Source of the DNA: CAVQLX01 sp963811605
GTDB taxonomy: Bacteria; Desulfobacterota; Binatia; DP-6
Assembly: GCA_963811605.1 (NCBI GenBank)
Contig: CAWESA010000003.1
Location: forward strand, 310,001-374,000
Direction of reading: 5' to 3'
DNA: 64,000 bases
The position numbers and the translations under genes were made by a program. Positions 27,935 to 37,284 of this stretch are shown here, in pieces. The notes beneath the pieces are model-generated. The model saw only the letters and a program-made list of their open reading frames with translations, was not told the origin of the DNA and did not search any database. The number at the start of each line of letters is the position of its first letter. Positions within the stretch are counted from its first letter, which is position 1.

Positions 27935-28948
27935 ATGCGCGACGCGGGCGCCACGTTGCCGATCCCGCGTGTCGCGTACCCGGGCCTGGTGGTCGGGCTG
28001 GCGCTCTTCACCACGCTGCTCGCCTGGCATGGCGCCGGCGAGGTGGCGTCGGCGCTGCGCGCAGCCGGCTTCGGGTTGCTCGTCGTGGCGGCCTTCCACC
28101 TCCTGCCGATGCTGGGCGACGCCATCGGCTGGCGCCGCCTGCTGCCCGGCGAGCTGCGACCTCCCGTGCGCACCGTATTGTGGGCACGCTGGATCGGCGA
28201 GTCGGTGAACGGGTTGCTGCCGGTGCTGCAGGTGGGCGGAAACATCGTGAAGGCCGGCCTGCTGGCGCGCACGGGTGTCGGCGGCGCGGTTGCGGGCGCC
28301 ACCGTCGTCGTCGATGTGACGCTCGTCATGCTGACCCAGGTCGTGTTCACGATCATCGGCCTGGCGCTCCTCCTGCTCTACGTGGGCGGCCACCAGCTGG
28401 CCCTCCCCGTCGCCGTCGGCCTGGTCATCATGGGGAGCATCCTGGCGGCCTTCTATGCCGCGCAGCGGCAGGGCGTGTTCGGCGCGCTGGCACAGCTGCT
28501 CGTCCGCCTCGGACGCGGCCGCTGGACGGCGATGGTGAACGGTGGTGACGCCATCGACGCGTCGGTGTCCGTGCTCTATCGTCAGCGGCGCACGGTCGCG
28601 GCAGCCAGCGTGTGGCACCTGCTGAGCTGGCTCCTGGGAGCGGGCGAGGTCTGGCTCGCCTTGCGCTTCATCGGTCACCCGATCGGCGTCGTGGAAGCGA
28701 TCATGCTGGAGAGTCTCGGGCAGGCGGTGCGTGCCGGGGCGTTCGCGGTGCCGGGTGCGCTGGGGGTGCAGGAGGGCGGGTACGTGATGCTCGGACGGAT
28801 GGTCGGCCTGGGCCCGGAAACGGCGCTTGCGCTGTCGCTGGCGAAGCGGGTTCGGGAGCTCGTGCTCGGCATCCCGGGGTTGATCGCGTGGCAGCTCGAT
28901 GGCGCCGCGACGCTCGCCGACACGCAGCGGGAGGCGCGCTCGGCATGA
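27935..28948 (+). CDS. Lysylphosphatidylglycerol-synthase-like membrane protein (AglD/HpnL type)
   Basis: 337 residues from ATG 27935 (GGAG 7 nt upstream). It has about eight transmembrane helices and the family traits RWIGESVNGLLPVLQVGGNI, and EGGYVMLGRMVGLGPE near the C-terminus. This is the transmembrane domain family of LPG synthases (UPF0104), which in some members (HpnL) sits beside hopanoid or glycolipid genes. No catalytic aminoacyltransferase domain is attached. Lipid flipping is the common hypothesis for such proteins. Its stop overlaps the sulfotransferase ATG (ATGA). Confidence 0.8.
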   Translation: MRDAGATLPIPRVAYPGLVVGLALFTTLLAWHGAGEVASALRAAGFGLLVVAAFHLLPMLGDAIGWRRLLPGELRPPVRTVLWARWIGESVNGLLPVLQVGGNIVKAGLLARTGVGGAVAGATVVVDVTLVMLTQVVFTIIGLALLLLYVGGHQLALPVAVGLVIMGSILAAFYAAQRQGVFGALAQLLVRLGRGRWTAMVNGGDAIDASVSVLYRQRRTVAAASVWHLLSWLLGAGEVWLALRFIGHPIGVVEAIMLESLGQAVRAGAFAVPGALGVQEGGYVMLGRMVGLGPETALALSLAKRVRELVLGIPGLIAWQLDGAATLADTQREARSA

Positions 28949-30159
28949 GCGCCCTGGCGCGCGCGTTACGCGGTGGCGGCCGCGTCATCCAGCGGGCCGG
29001 CGGGCTGCCGCTCATCCGGCTGGACGCCGACCTGTTCGAGGAGGAAGCGCGGCAGCGGACCGGGCTCGAGGACTTCGGCGACCCGCGCTTCCGCGAGCCG
29101 CTGCACCGGCTGATCGCCGACTTCGAGGACGAGGCCCGGCTCAGCTTCCTCGGTCGCATCGCGGCACGGCAGGACATGATCCGCCTGCTCTCGAACCGGC
29201 TGCGCATGGAGTGGGAGCGGAGGCGCCATCCCGGCATCGCCGTGCAGCCGGTGGTCGGTCCGCTCTTCGTGACCGGGCTGCCGCGCACCGGCACGACGCT
29301 CCTGCACGGGCTGCTGGCCCAGGACCCGGCCCATCGGGCGCCGCTCAGCTGGGAGATGATGTTCCCGGCGCCGACGCCGGAGCGCGCGCACCATCATCAC
29401 GACCCGCGCATCGCCGCCGCGGAGCGCCAGCTACGCTGGTTCCACCGGCTCAATCCCGGGTTCCGCCGCATCCACGAGCTTGCCGCCCGGCTGCCCGAGG
29501 AGTGCCTGATCATCACCAGCCATTCCTTCCTGAGCTTCCAGTTCCAGACCAGCCACGAGGTGCCCCGCTACCAGGCGTGGCTCGAGAGGCAGGATCTGCG
29601 GCCGAGCTACGAGATGCACCGGCGTTTCCTCCAGCACCTCCAGTGGCGCTGGCGCGGCGAGCGCTGGGTGCTGAAGGCGCCGGCGCACCTGTTCGGGATC
29701 CGCGCGCTGCTCGACGTCTACCCGGACGCCGGCGTGATCCTCACCCATCGCGACCCGCTGCAGGTCGTCGGGTCGCTCGCCAGCCTGACCTACCACCTGC
29801 GCAGCACCTTCAGCGACGACATCGATCCGGCGCGGGTGGGTCCGGAGATGACGCGACGCTGGGCCGAGGGGCTCTACCGCGCGTTGCGCGCGCGCGAGGA
29901 CGGGCTCGTCCCCGCCGATCGCTTCCTCGACGTGCGGTACGACGACCTCCTGCGCGACCCCATCGCGTGCGTCCGGCGCATCTACGAGCATTACGGCATG
30001 CTCTTCTCGCCCGTCGCCGAGGAGCGCATGCGCCGCTTCCTGGCGCGCCACCCGAAGGACAAGCACGGGCGGCACCGGTACACGCTGGCCGAGTTCGGCC
30101 TGCAGCGGGACGAAGAGGCCGAGCGCTATCAGGCGTACCGCGACCGCTTCGGGCTCTGA
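28945..30159 (+). CDS. Sulfotransferase family protein
   Basis: 404 residues. The 5'-phosphosulfate loop is GLPRTGTTLLHGLLA and the 3'-phosphate site THRDPLQVVGS, as in PAPS-dependent sulfotransferases. DVRYDDLLRDP follows. It should transfer sulfate from PAPS to a hydroxyl or amine; the acceptor is unknown. The ATG overlaps the stop of the LPG-synthase-like gene, so with the CDP-alcohol phosphatidyltransferase it forms a lipid-modification-like trio; a sulfated lipid product is an inference. Confidence 0.87.
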   Translation: MSALARALRGGGRVIQRAGGLPLIRLDADLFEEEARQRTGLEDFGDPRFREPLHRLIADFEDEARLSFLGRIAARQDMIRLLSNRLRMEWERRRHPGIAVQPVVGPLFVTGLPRTGTTLLHGLLAQDPAHRAPLSWEMMFPAPTPERAHHHHDPRIAAAERQLRWFHRLNPGFRRIHELAARLPEECLIITSHSFLSFQFQTSHEVPRYQAWLERQDLRPSYEMHRRFLQHLQWRWRGERWVLKAPAHLFGIRALLDVYPDAGVILTHRDPLQVVGSLASLTYHLRSTFSDDIDPARVGPEMTRRWAEGLYRALRAREDGLVPADRFLDVRYDDLLRDPIACVRRIYEHYGMLFSPVAEERMRRFLARHPKDKHGRHRYTLAEFGLQRDEEAERYQAYRDRFGL

Positions 30160-30296
30160 GTCGGCCAGACCGCACCTGCCGGACGCCGGGCAGGGGCCCG
30201 TCACGCGGCCGGTCGCCGGCGGCCCGGGGCGCGCCGGGGATCGTGCGTCCGGCAAGACGTCTGGCGACGACTGGCATCCGCGGCTAAGCGAGGTGC

Positions 30297-31283
30297 ATGG
30301 AACAGCGCCATCTCGGAACCCAGGGCCTCGTCGTCTCCGCACTCGGTCTCGGCTGCATGGGCATGAGCTTCGCGTACGGTACACCCGATGACGCCGAGTC
30401 GACCGCGACCATCCACGAAGCCATCGAGCGGGGGTGTACGTTCCTCGACACCGCCGAAGTGTACGGTCCGTGGACGAACGAGGAGCTGCTCGGCCGTGCG
30501 CTCGGGGGGAAGCGACATCAGGTCGTGCTCGCCACGAAGTTCGGCTTCGCATTCTCGCCCGCTGGCCAGGTGGCCGGCCTCGACAGCCGACCGGAGAACG
30601 TGAAGTCGGCCTGCGACGCGTCGCTGAAGCGACTGGGCACCGACCACGTCGACCTGCTGTATCAGCACCGTGTCGACCCGAACGTGCCGATCGAGGACAC
30701 CGTGGGTGCGATGGCCGAGCTGGTGAGCGCCGGCAAGGTCCGCTTCGTCGGCCTGTCGGAAGCGAGCCCACGCACCCTCCGCCGGGCGCACGCCACCCAT
30801 CCGATCAGCGCGCTCCAGACCGAGTATTCGCTCTGGCAGCGCGACGTCGAAGCCGAGGTCCTGCCGACGTGCCGCGAGCTCGGCATCGGATTCGTGGCCT
30901 ACAGCCCGCTCGGCCGCGGTTTTCTCACCGGCCAGGCGAAGCGCGCCGACGAGTATGCCGCGGGTGACAGCCGCCAGGGCCATCCGCGATTCCAGGGTGA
31001 CAACTTCGACGCCAACACGAAGCTGGTGGACGCCGTGAAGGAGCTCGCGACGAAACGGGGATGCACGCCGGGCCAGCTCGCGATCGCGTGGCTCCTGCAT
31101 CAGGGAGACGACATCGTGCCGATCCCGGGTACGAAGCGCCGGGCGTACCTGCGTGAGAACCTCGCTGCCACCGACGTGACCCTCTCGGACGCGGAGCGGC
31201 GGTGGCTCGACGAGCGCCTGCCAGTCGGTGCGGTGGCGGGCGAACGCTACAACCCGGTCCTCATGTCGATCCTCGATCGCTGA
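30297..31283 (+). CDS. Aldo/keto reductase
   Basis: 328 residues, family-typical length. The catalytic tetrad is visible as Asp in FLDTAEVYG, the Tyr of the same motif, Lys in VLATKFGF, and His in LLYQHRVDP. The NADPH-binding end carries VPIPGTKRRAYLRENLAA. It reduces aldehydes or ketones in the cytosol using NADPH; the closest groups are the AKR12/AKR13-like bacterial reductases. GCGAGG lies just before the ATG. Confidence 0.93.
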   Translation: MEQRHLGTQGLVVSALGLGCMGMSFAYGTPDDAESTATIHEAIERGCTFLDTAEVYGPWTNEELLGRALGGKRHQVVLATKFGFAFSPAGQVAGLDSRPENVKSACDASLKRLGTDHVDLLYQHRVDPNVPIEDTVGAMAELVSAGKVRFVGLSEASPRTLRRAHATHPISALQTEYSLWQRDVEAEVLPTCRELGIGFVAYSPLGRGFLTGQAKRADEYAAGDSRQGHPRFQGDNFDANTKLVDAVKELATKRGCTPGQLAIAWLLHQGDDIVPIPGTKRRAYLRENLAATDVTLSDAERRWLDERLPVGAVAGERYNPVLMSILDR

Positions 31284-31388
31284 GAGGTCGAGAGTCACCT
31301 GCGAGGCGAGGCGGTTACCGGTGAACGCGCCCCTGCGGTCGAGCTCCGAGCACGGAACCGCCGTGGCTGCGCTGTCGGCGAATCGGGC

Positions 31389-31417
31389 TTGACGGCGGGC
31401 CTCCTTTTTGCGTAGTG
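31389..31417 (+). promoter_or_regulatory. Promoter of the diiron protein gene
   Basis: TTGACG at 31389-31394; the -10 region (about 31412-31417) falls in the left arm of the adjacent palindrome and is a poor match (GTAGTG). A weak core promoter under a palindrome fits an activated or repressed promoter. Confidence 0.4.
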
Positions 31418-31432
31418 ATACTCCGCACTACG
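31411..31432. promoter_or_regulatory. Palindromic operator upstream of the diiron protein gene
   Basis: Perfect 7-bp arms CGTAGTG (31411-31417) and CACTACG (31426-31432) with an 8-nt centre. It overlaps the expected -10/start region, 40 bp before ATG 31472. The MerR-type regulator encoded immediately downstream is the obvious candidate ligand. Confidence 0.55.
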
Positions 31433-31471
31433 TACTGACGGCCTTGCGGCCGCCACCAGAAGGGGGAATCC

Positions 31472-32554
31472 ATGCCGACCGTCGTGCCGACATCCGAGCG
31501 CTACGCCAGCCCCGCCGATGGGGTGCAGTGGAACGTCCCGGGGAGCTTCGAGACCACCTTCCGCTGGGAGTACCAGGACGGGCGCGAGTCGTTGCTCAAG
31601 CTGTACGCGAAGGGGAAGGCGCGCCAGTGGGATGCCGACACTCGCATCGACTGGTCGCAGGACCTCGATCCCGAGAATCCCGAGCAGCTCCCGGACGAGT
31701 CGATCCCGATCTTCGGCTCGCCGCCGTTCGAGCGCCTGACCGCGCCGGAGAAGGCCGAGCTGCGTCGCCACTTCCAGTCCTGGCAGCTGTCGCAGTTCCT
31801 GCACGGCGAGCAGGGCGCGCTCATCTGCACCGCCAAGATCGTGCAGCAGGTGCCGAGCATCGACGCGAAGTTCTACGCCGCGACGCAGGTGGTCGACGAG
31901 GCGCGCCACGTCGAGGCGTACTCGCGGCTCCTGCACGACAAGTTCGAGCTCGCATACCCGATCACCCCGACGCTCAAGCGGCTGCTCGACGGGGTGCTGA
32001 GCGACTCGCGCTGGGACATGACCTACCTCGGCATGCAGGTGCTGATCGAGGGTCTCGCGCTGGCGGCCTTCGCGTCGATCCGTGATCAATCGCAGAACCC
32101 GCTGGCGGCGGCCGTGAACGCGTACGTCATGCAGGACGAGGCGCGCCACGTCGCCTTCGGCCGCTTCGCGCTGCGCGACTTCTACCCGACCCTCACCCAG
32201 GCGGAGCGCGACGAGCGCGAGGAGTTCGCCGTCGAGGCCTGCTATCTGATGCGAGATCGGTTCCAGGCCGAGGAGGTGTGGGCGACGCTCGGCCTGCCGG
32301 TCGACGAGTGCGCCGACTACATGCTCGAGTCGGGCTTCATGCGGCACTACCGATCGCAGCTCTTCAGCCGCATCGTCCCGGTGATCAAGGACATCGGGCT
32401 CTGGGGGCCGAAGATCCGCAAGGGCTACGAGCAGATGGGCATCCTCGGCTACGCCGAGGTCGATGCTGGCGCCATGAGCGCGCAGGACGAGGAGGTCGCG
32501 CAGGAGTTCGATGCGCGGCGGGCGGAGATCGAGCGCGTCGCGCGCACCGGATGA
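31472..32554 (+). CDS. Ferritin-like diiron protein (R2-like oxygenase/oxidase)
   Basis: 360 residues from ATG 31472 (AAGGGGGA upstream). The helical core carries a complete carboxylate-bridged diiron set: Glu in HGEQGAL, Glu/His in VDEARHVEAY, Glu in LIEGLALAAF, Glu/His in QDEARHVAFG. This ExxH..E..ExxH pattern is that of ribonucleotide-reductase-R2-like and AurF-like oxygenases. The substrate is unknown. It overlaps the MerR regulator gene by 4 nt (ATGA), so regulator and enzyme are co-transcribed. Confidence 0.82.
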   Translation: MPTVVPTSERYASPADGVQWNVPGSFETTFRWEYQDGRESLLKLYAKGKARQWDADTRIDWSQDLDPENPEQLPDESIPIFGSPPFERLTAPEKAELRRHFQSWQLSQFLHGEQGALICTAKIVQQVPSIDAKFYAATQVVDEARHVEAYSRLLHDKFELAYPITPTLKRLLDGVLSDSRWDMTYLGMQVLIEGLALAAFASIRDQSQNPLAAAVNAYVMQDEARHVAFGRFALRDFYPTLTQAERDEREEFAVEACYLMRDRFQAEEVWATLGLPVDECADYMLESGFMRHYRSQLFSRIVPVIKDIGLWGPKIRKGYEQMGILGYAEVDAGAMSAQDEEVAQEFDARRAEIERVARTG

Positions 32555-33297
32555 CCCGCCGCCTCAAGATGAAGGACCTGGAGCGGGAGACCGGCGTCGG
32601 CCGGGAGACCATCCGGTTCTACATCCGCCAGGGGCTCCTGCCGGAGCCCGAGCGCGCCGGCCGCAACGTGGCCTGGTACGACGAGTCCTTCGTCGACCGC
32701 ATCGCCCTCATCAAGGAGCTGCAGCGCAAGCGCTACCTGCCGCTCCATGCCATCAAGTCGCTCGTCGACGGCGAGACGCCGCCGTCCCGGGCGGAGGTCG
32801 ACGCGCTGCTCGCCATCGACGGCACCCTGTATCGTGGCGTCGTGCCGGCCGAGGAGCGCGTCGGCGACGTCGCCCGGCGCAGCGGCCTGTCGGTGCGCGA
32901 GATCCGGCGTCTGGCCGACACGGAGGTGATCGAGCTGGTCACTCGCCAGGGCGCCGAGTGGCTGTGCGGCGACGCCATCCGCTTCGTCGAGCGCTGGGCG
33001 GCGTTTCGCAGGGCGGGATATGCGGAACGGCTGGGGTTCAAGCCCGAGAACCTCCGCGTGTACGTCGAGTTCGTGCGCTGGCTGGCGCGCGAGGAGCTGC
33101 GCATGTTCACCCGCGGCGTGGCCGGCAAGGTCGACGCGAGGACCGCGTCGGCCATGGCGGAGCAGGGCATCGAGATCGTCAACGAGCTCATCGCCCTGCT
33201 GCGCCGCGGGACGCTGCTGCGCTACATCGCCGAGGGCAACCTGCCCGAGCCGGTGGCGCCTGCCCCGGACGTCTGGAGCTCCCAGAACCGGCGGTAG
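32551..33297 (+). CDS. MerR-family transcriptional regulator
   Basis: 248 residues, longer than simple MerR proteins. The N-terminal winged helix has LERETGVGRETIRFYIRQGL and the wing, followed by YDESFVDRIALIKELQ. A second HTH-like segment (VGDVARRSGLSVREIRRLAD) and a helical C-terminal domain follow. No Cys cluster for metal binding is seen, so it more likely senses an organic ligand or protein. Co-transcribed with the diiron gene. Its 3' end overlaps the convergent ABC transporter gene by 76 nt. Confidence 0.85.
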   Translation: MTRRLKMKDLERETGVGRETIRFYIRQGLLPEPERAGRNVAWYDESFVDRIALIKELQRKRYLPLHAIKSLVDGETPPSRAEVDALLAIDGTLYRGVVPAEERVGDVARRSGLSVREIRRLADTEVIELVTRQGAEWLCGDAIRFVERWAAFRRAGYAERLGFKPENLRVYVEFVRWLAREELRMFTRGVAGKVDARTASAMAEQGIEIVNELIALLRRGTLLRYIAEGNLPEPVAPAPDVWSSQNRR

Positions 33298-35228
33298 GCG
33301 CCGTCCGCACGGGCAAGGAGCGCGGCGTGCGTGCCGCGCTCGATGATGCGCCCGTCGTCGAGGAAGAGGATCTGATCCGCCTCGACCACGGTCGACAGGC
33401 GGTGCGTGACCACGAGCACGATGCGCTCGCGGCTGGCGGCGCGCACGGCGCGCACCAGCGCCGCTTCGGTCTCGGGGTCGAGCGCCGCGGTCGGCTCGTC
33501 GAGGATCAGGATCGATGCCGGGCGCACGAGCGCGCGCGCCACCTGCAGGCGTTGCTTCTGGCCGACCGACAGCTTCGCCCCGGCGCGCCCGAGGGGCGTG
33601 TCGTAGCCGCCGGGCAGGGCGCGGATGAAGTCGTCGGCGAGCGCCCCGCGCGCGGCGCGCACGACCTCCTCGTCGCTGGCGCCGGGATGGCCGAAGCGGA
33701 TGTTCTCGCGGATGGTCCCGCTGAACAGCGCGCTCTCCTGGAACACGAACGCCACCTGCGCGCGCACGGAGCGCAGGCGGACGGCGGCGAGGTCGGTGCC
33801 GTCGGCGAGCAGGCGTCCCGCATCGGGCTCGTGGAAGCGGGGAATCAGGGACACGAGCGTCGTCTTGCCGGCGCCCGCCGGTCCGACGACCGCCGTGACC
33901 GTCCCGGGCCGCGACTCGAAGCTGACGTCGCGCAGGACGGGCACACCGCCGAAGGCGAACGACACGCGATCGAAGGTGATGCGCTCGCGGACCGGCGGCA
34001 GCGGCGGGCGCCCGGCATCGTCCAGCTCGGTGGGCAGGTCCTCCAGCACGTGGAACACGCGATGGAGGCCGACCAGCGAGCCCTGGATGCGCGGCCACAG
34101 GGCGCCCAGGTCGACCGCGGGTCCGGCGATCCCGAAGAAGTAGCCGAAGACGAGGCTCAGGTCGCCGGGCGTGATGGCGTCGCGCGCGAGCAGGCCGAGA
34201 ATGTAGCGCACCGCGAGGACGCCGAGGGGCGCGGCCAGGAGCACGCCGGCGGCCACCACCGCCATGCTGGCCGCGACGACGCCCCGGAACTCGGTGAAGC
34301 CGCGCCACGACGCCGCGTCGAAGCGCGAGCGCTCCGTCGCCTCGGCCCCGAAGGCCTGCGCCACGATCACGTTGCTGAGGCTCTCCTCGGCGGTCGCCGT
34401 CGTGTGCGCGCCTGCCCGCCGGCTGCGTCCTTCACGGCGACGCAGCACCCCGCCAAGAGCGAGCCCGACCAGGAGCGACAGGGGCAGCGTCGCGAGCGCG
34501 GACAGGTAGATCGTGGGATGGTCGCCGAAGGCGACGCGGAGCAGCACCGCGCTGGCGACGATCGCGACGGGCGCCCCGACGGGCGTCAGCAGCACGCGGT
34601 AGGCGGTGTTCGTGATCGCCGGCGTGTCGTAGAGGAGGCGGTAGATCGCGTCGCCGATGCGGGCCTCGTCGAAGGCGGCGTAGGGCAGCGCCTGGATGCG
34701 GCCGAAGAGCCGCGTGCGGTAGTGGTGGTTCAGGTCCTGCGACAGCCGCAGGGTGACGAAGTAGTCGACGAGGCCGAGGAGGCCGCCGACGAGGGAGAAG
34801 CCGGCGTTCACCTCGTTCTCCGTGCGCGTCGCGGTGTCCTGGCCACCGCCGAGCCAGGCTTGTGTGGGCTCGCTCTCCGCGCCGCTGGGACCGATGGCTC
34901 CGACCAGGATCAGGAGCGCGAGCAGGAAGCCGGCCGTCGCCCAGAAGATGGGCTCCGGCTGGGTGAGGCCGAGCCACAGCAGCGGCTCGCGCACGAGCGG
35001 ATTGCGGTCCGCCGCCACCGGCTGCGCGAGCACCACGTGGTCGATCAGGATCTTCGCCGGGATGGGAAGGATCAGGAGAATGCCGATCGACGTCAGCACG
35101 AGGCCGGCCTTGAGGAGGACGCGCCTCGCGAAGGGGCGGACGTAGCGCAGCGCGAGGCCGAGCACCCGCAGGGCGTGCCGGGCCGACAGGATCTCGCTCT
35201 CGTCGAGCAGGATCGGCCGCCGCGTCAC
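33222..35228 (-). CDS. ABC exporter half-transporter (permease-ATPase fusion)
   Basis: 668 residues: six-helix membrane domain, then the ATPase domain with Walker A GPAGAGKTT, signature LSVGQKQR (a variant of LSGGQ), Walker B ILILDEPTAALD and the H-loop THRLS. The GTG start overlaps the stop of the partner gene (GTGA). With that gene it probably forms a heterodimeric exporter for a drug, lipid or peptide. A long insert with many Gly between the first helices is unusual but does not break the domain. Confidence 0.92.
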   Translation of the reverse strand: MTRRPILLDESEILSARHALRVLGLALRYVRPFARRVLLKAGLVLTSIGILLILPIPAKILIDHVVLAQPVAADRNPLVREPLLWLGLTQPEPIFWATAGFLLALLILVGAIGPSGAESEPTQAWLGGGQDTATRTENEVNAGFSLVGGLLGLVDYFVTLRLSQDLNHHYRTRLFGRIQALPYAAFDEARIGDAIYRLLYDTPAITNTAYRVLLTPVGAPVAIVASAVLLRVAFGDHPTIYLSALATLPLSLLVGLALGGVLRRREGRSRRAGAHTTATAEESLSNVIVAQAFGAEATERSRFDAASWRGFTEFRGVVAASMAVVAAGVLLAAPLGVLAVRYILGLLARDAITPGDLSLVFGYFFGIAGPAVDLGALWPRIQGSLVGLHRVFHVLEDLPTELDDAGRPPLPPVRERITFDRVSFAFGGVPVLRDVSFESRPGTVTAVVGPAGAGKTTLVSLIPRFHEPDAGRLLADGTDLAAVRLRSVRAQVAFVFQESALFSGTIRENIRFGHPGASDEEVVRAARGALADDFIRALPGGYDTPLGRAGAKLSVGQKQRLQVARALVRPASILILDEPTAALDPETEAALVRAVRAASRERIVLVVTHRLSTVVEADQILFLDDGRIIERGTHAALLARADGAYRRFWELQTSGAGATGSGRLPSAM

Positions 35229-37189
35229 GGCAGGTCACCGTCCCGCGTCACCTCGCCCGGCTCGGCGCTGGGCGACGCGGGCTGCGCGCCGACGAACGCC
35301 CGGTAACGCCCGCCGGGCCGCGCGAGGAGGTCCGCCGGCCGCCCATCCTCGACGACGCGCCCCCCCTCGAGGAACACGATGCGATCGGCGCGGCGCGCCG
35401 CCGACAGGCGGTGCGTCACCAGGAGCACGCACCGGCCTGCGCTCCACGCGCGCAGGTTGTCGAGCAGGCGGCGCTCGGTCTCGGCGTCGAGGGATGCCGT
35501 CGGCTCGTCCAGCAGCAGGATGGGCGCGTCCTTGAGCACCGCCCGCGCGACGCCGATGCGCTGCCGCTGGCCGGTGGACAGCTTGGCGCCCCGCTCGCCG
35601 AGCAGCGTGTCGTATCCGTGTGGCAAGGTGGGTGCGAAGTCGTCGACGCAGGCCACGACGGCGGCGGCCTCGAGCGCGTCGTCGCTCGCGCCCGGCCGGC
35701 CGTAGCGCAGATTGTCGCGCAGGGTGGCCGCGAACAGGACGTGCTCCTGCAGTGCGATGGCGGTCTGATCGCGAACCGAACGGACGGTGACCTGACGGAC
35801 GTCGTGGTCGTCGATGCTGACGACGCCGGCATCGGGGTCGAAGAAGCGGGCGATGAGGGCGAGCAGCGTGCTCTTGCCGGCGCCGGTCGGGCCGAGGATC
35901 GCGACCATCTCGCCGGCGCGCGCGGTCACGGTGACGTCGCGCAGGACCGGCGTGCCCGGCTCGTAGGCGAAGGAGACGCTGCGCAGCGCGACGGTGTGGG
36001 CAAACGGTGGCAGCGGGCTCGCCCCTGGGGCGTCTCGGATCTCCGGGACGCGGTCCAGGGTCTCGAAGACCCGGTCGAGCCCGATCACCATGTCCTGCGC
36101 GCGGCCCCAGAGGGTGGCGATTCCCTGGATGGCATCGCACGCCATGCCCGACAGCGAGCGGGTCGCGTTGTAGGCCGCGAGACCGAACACGGTCATCCCG
36201 AACAGCGGCCAGGCCAGCGCCGGGGCGCTGCGGGCGCGGCCGGTCGCGAGCAGTCCGACCAGCAGGAGCGCCCCCCCGACCAGGAGGAACACCACCGTCC
36301 GGTAGACCGCGAACAGCCCGCGCGCCGCGAGCGCCTGGTGCAGCGCCTCGCGACTCGCGCCCTCGAAGCGGCGCAGCACGTGGTCCTCGTTGCCATAGGC
36401 CTTGACGGCGCGGATGCCGGCCGCGGTCTCCTGGATGGTGGAGGTCAGGTGGCTCTGGGCTTCGCGCGCCCGGCGGAATCGCGCGCGCAGCGGCCGCGCT
36501 CCCACGAAGCCGACCAGGACGACGAGCGGCAGCACGCCCAGGGGCGCCAGCGCGTACGAGGGCGCGAGCAGCGCGAGCGCGCCGAACCCGATGGCGAAGG
36601 TTCCGAGCGCGACGAGGGGCTGGATGACCGCCGTGTCGAGGATCTGCGTCACGCCGGCGGAATCCTGCGACAAGCGGTAGAGGAGATCGCCGACGCGCGC
36701 GTCGGCGTGGAAGCGGAGCGACAGCGCCTGGGCGCGCTCGAAGAGCGCCAGCCGGAGGAGCTGGTTCACGCGCTGGAGGATCCAGGTGGCGTAGTAGGTG
36801 AGCAGCATGGCGGCCGCGGTGCCCGCGACGGCGAGCGCGACGAGGCGCGGCGCCGCCGCCGCGGCGATCGCGCTGCGCAGCGGCACGCCGGGGGGAGGCG
36901 GCGCGAGGCCGAGCAGGTCGAGCTCCCAGGGGGCGGGCGCCGTCCCCTGGCCGACCAGATCCCACACGACGCGGAACCCGAGCCACAGGCCGATCGACAC
37001 CAGCGTGGCGATGGTGAGCACGGAGGCGGTCACCAGCGCCGCCAGGTGCACGGCGACCGGTCGCATGGCGCGCCATCCGCGCCGGACGATGCGAACGACG
37101 TCGGCGACTCCCAGCCGATCCGCCGCGCGGTCCGCGCCGAGCTTCCCGAGATCGAGTGCGTTCTGGAGTGAGGGCTCGCGCGCCGTCAC
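35225..37189 (-). CDS. ABC exporter half-transporter, partner subunit
   Basis: 654 residues: membrane domain followed by the ATPase domain with Walker A GPTGAGKST, signature LSTGQRQR, Walker B ILLLDEPTASLD and THRLS. First gene of the pair. The two signature motifs (LSTGQ and LSVGQ) both deviate from LSGGQ, which is common in asymmetric heterodimeric exporters. The GTG at 37189 has no ribosome binding site; a TCGACA-N18-TATCGC promoter puts the start 0-2 nt away. Divergent from the PfkB gene. Confidence 0.92.
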   Translation of the reverse strand: MTAREPSLQNALDLGKLGADRAADRLGVADVVRIVRRGWRAMRPVAVHLAALVTASVLTIATLVSIGLWLGFRVVWDLVGQGTAPAPWELDLLGLAPPPPGVPLRSAIAAAAAPRLVALAVAGTAAAMLLTYYATWILQRVNQLLRLALFERAQALSLRFHADARVGDLLYRLSQDSAGVTQILDTAVIQPLVALGTFAIGFGALALLAPSYALAPLGVLPLVVLVGFVGARPLRARFRRAREAQSHLTSTIQETAAGIRAVKAYGNEDHVLRRFEGASREALHQALAARGLFAVYRTVVFLLVGGALLLVGLLATGRARSAPALAWPLFGMTVFGLAAYNATRSLSGMACDAIQGIATLWGRAQDMVIGLDRVFETLDRVPEIRDAPGASPLPPFAHTVALRSVSFAYEPGTPVLRDVTVTARAGEMVAILGPTGAGKSTLLALIARFFDPDAGVVSIDDHDVRQVTVRSVRDQTAIALQEHVLFAATLRDNLRYGRPGASDDALEAAAVVACVDDFAPTLPHGYDTLLGERGAKLSTGQRQRIGVARAVLKDAPILLLDEPTASLDAETERRLLDNLRAWSAGRCVLLVTHRLSAARRADRIVFLEGGRVVEDGRPADLLARPGGRYRAFVGAQPASPSAEPGEVTRDGDLP

Positions 37190-37197
37190 GGCTGCCA

Positions 37198-37227
37198 GCG
37201 ATACACCGGGGCGTGCCCGGGTGTCGA
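37198..37227 (-). promoter_or_regulatory. Promoter of the ABC exporter operon
   Basis: TCGACA (37227-37222), 18-nt spacer, TATCGC (37203-37198) on the minus strand. The start is predicted near 37191, adjacent to GTG 37189. Confidence 0.42.
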
Positions 37228-37243
37228 TGCGCGCGCCCGCGAG

Positions 37244-37273
37244 TTGACCCGACCGCGTGCCGTCGGCTAGCGG
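37244..37273 (+). promoter_or_regulatory. Promoter of the PfkB kinase gene
   Basis: TTGACC (37244-37249), 18-nt spacer, TAGCGG (37268-37273). The start near 37280 would leave about 5 nt before ATG 37285. Confidence 0.42.
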
Positions 37274-37284
37274 CAGCCGCGAGC

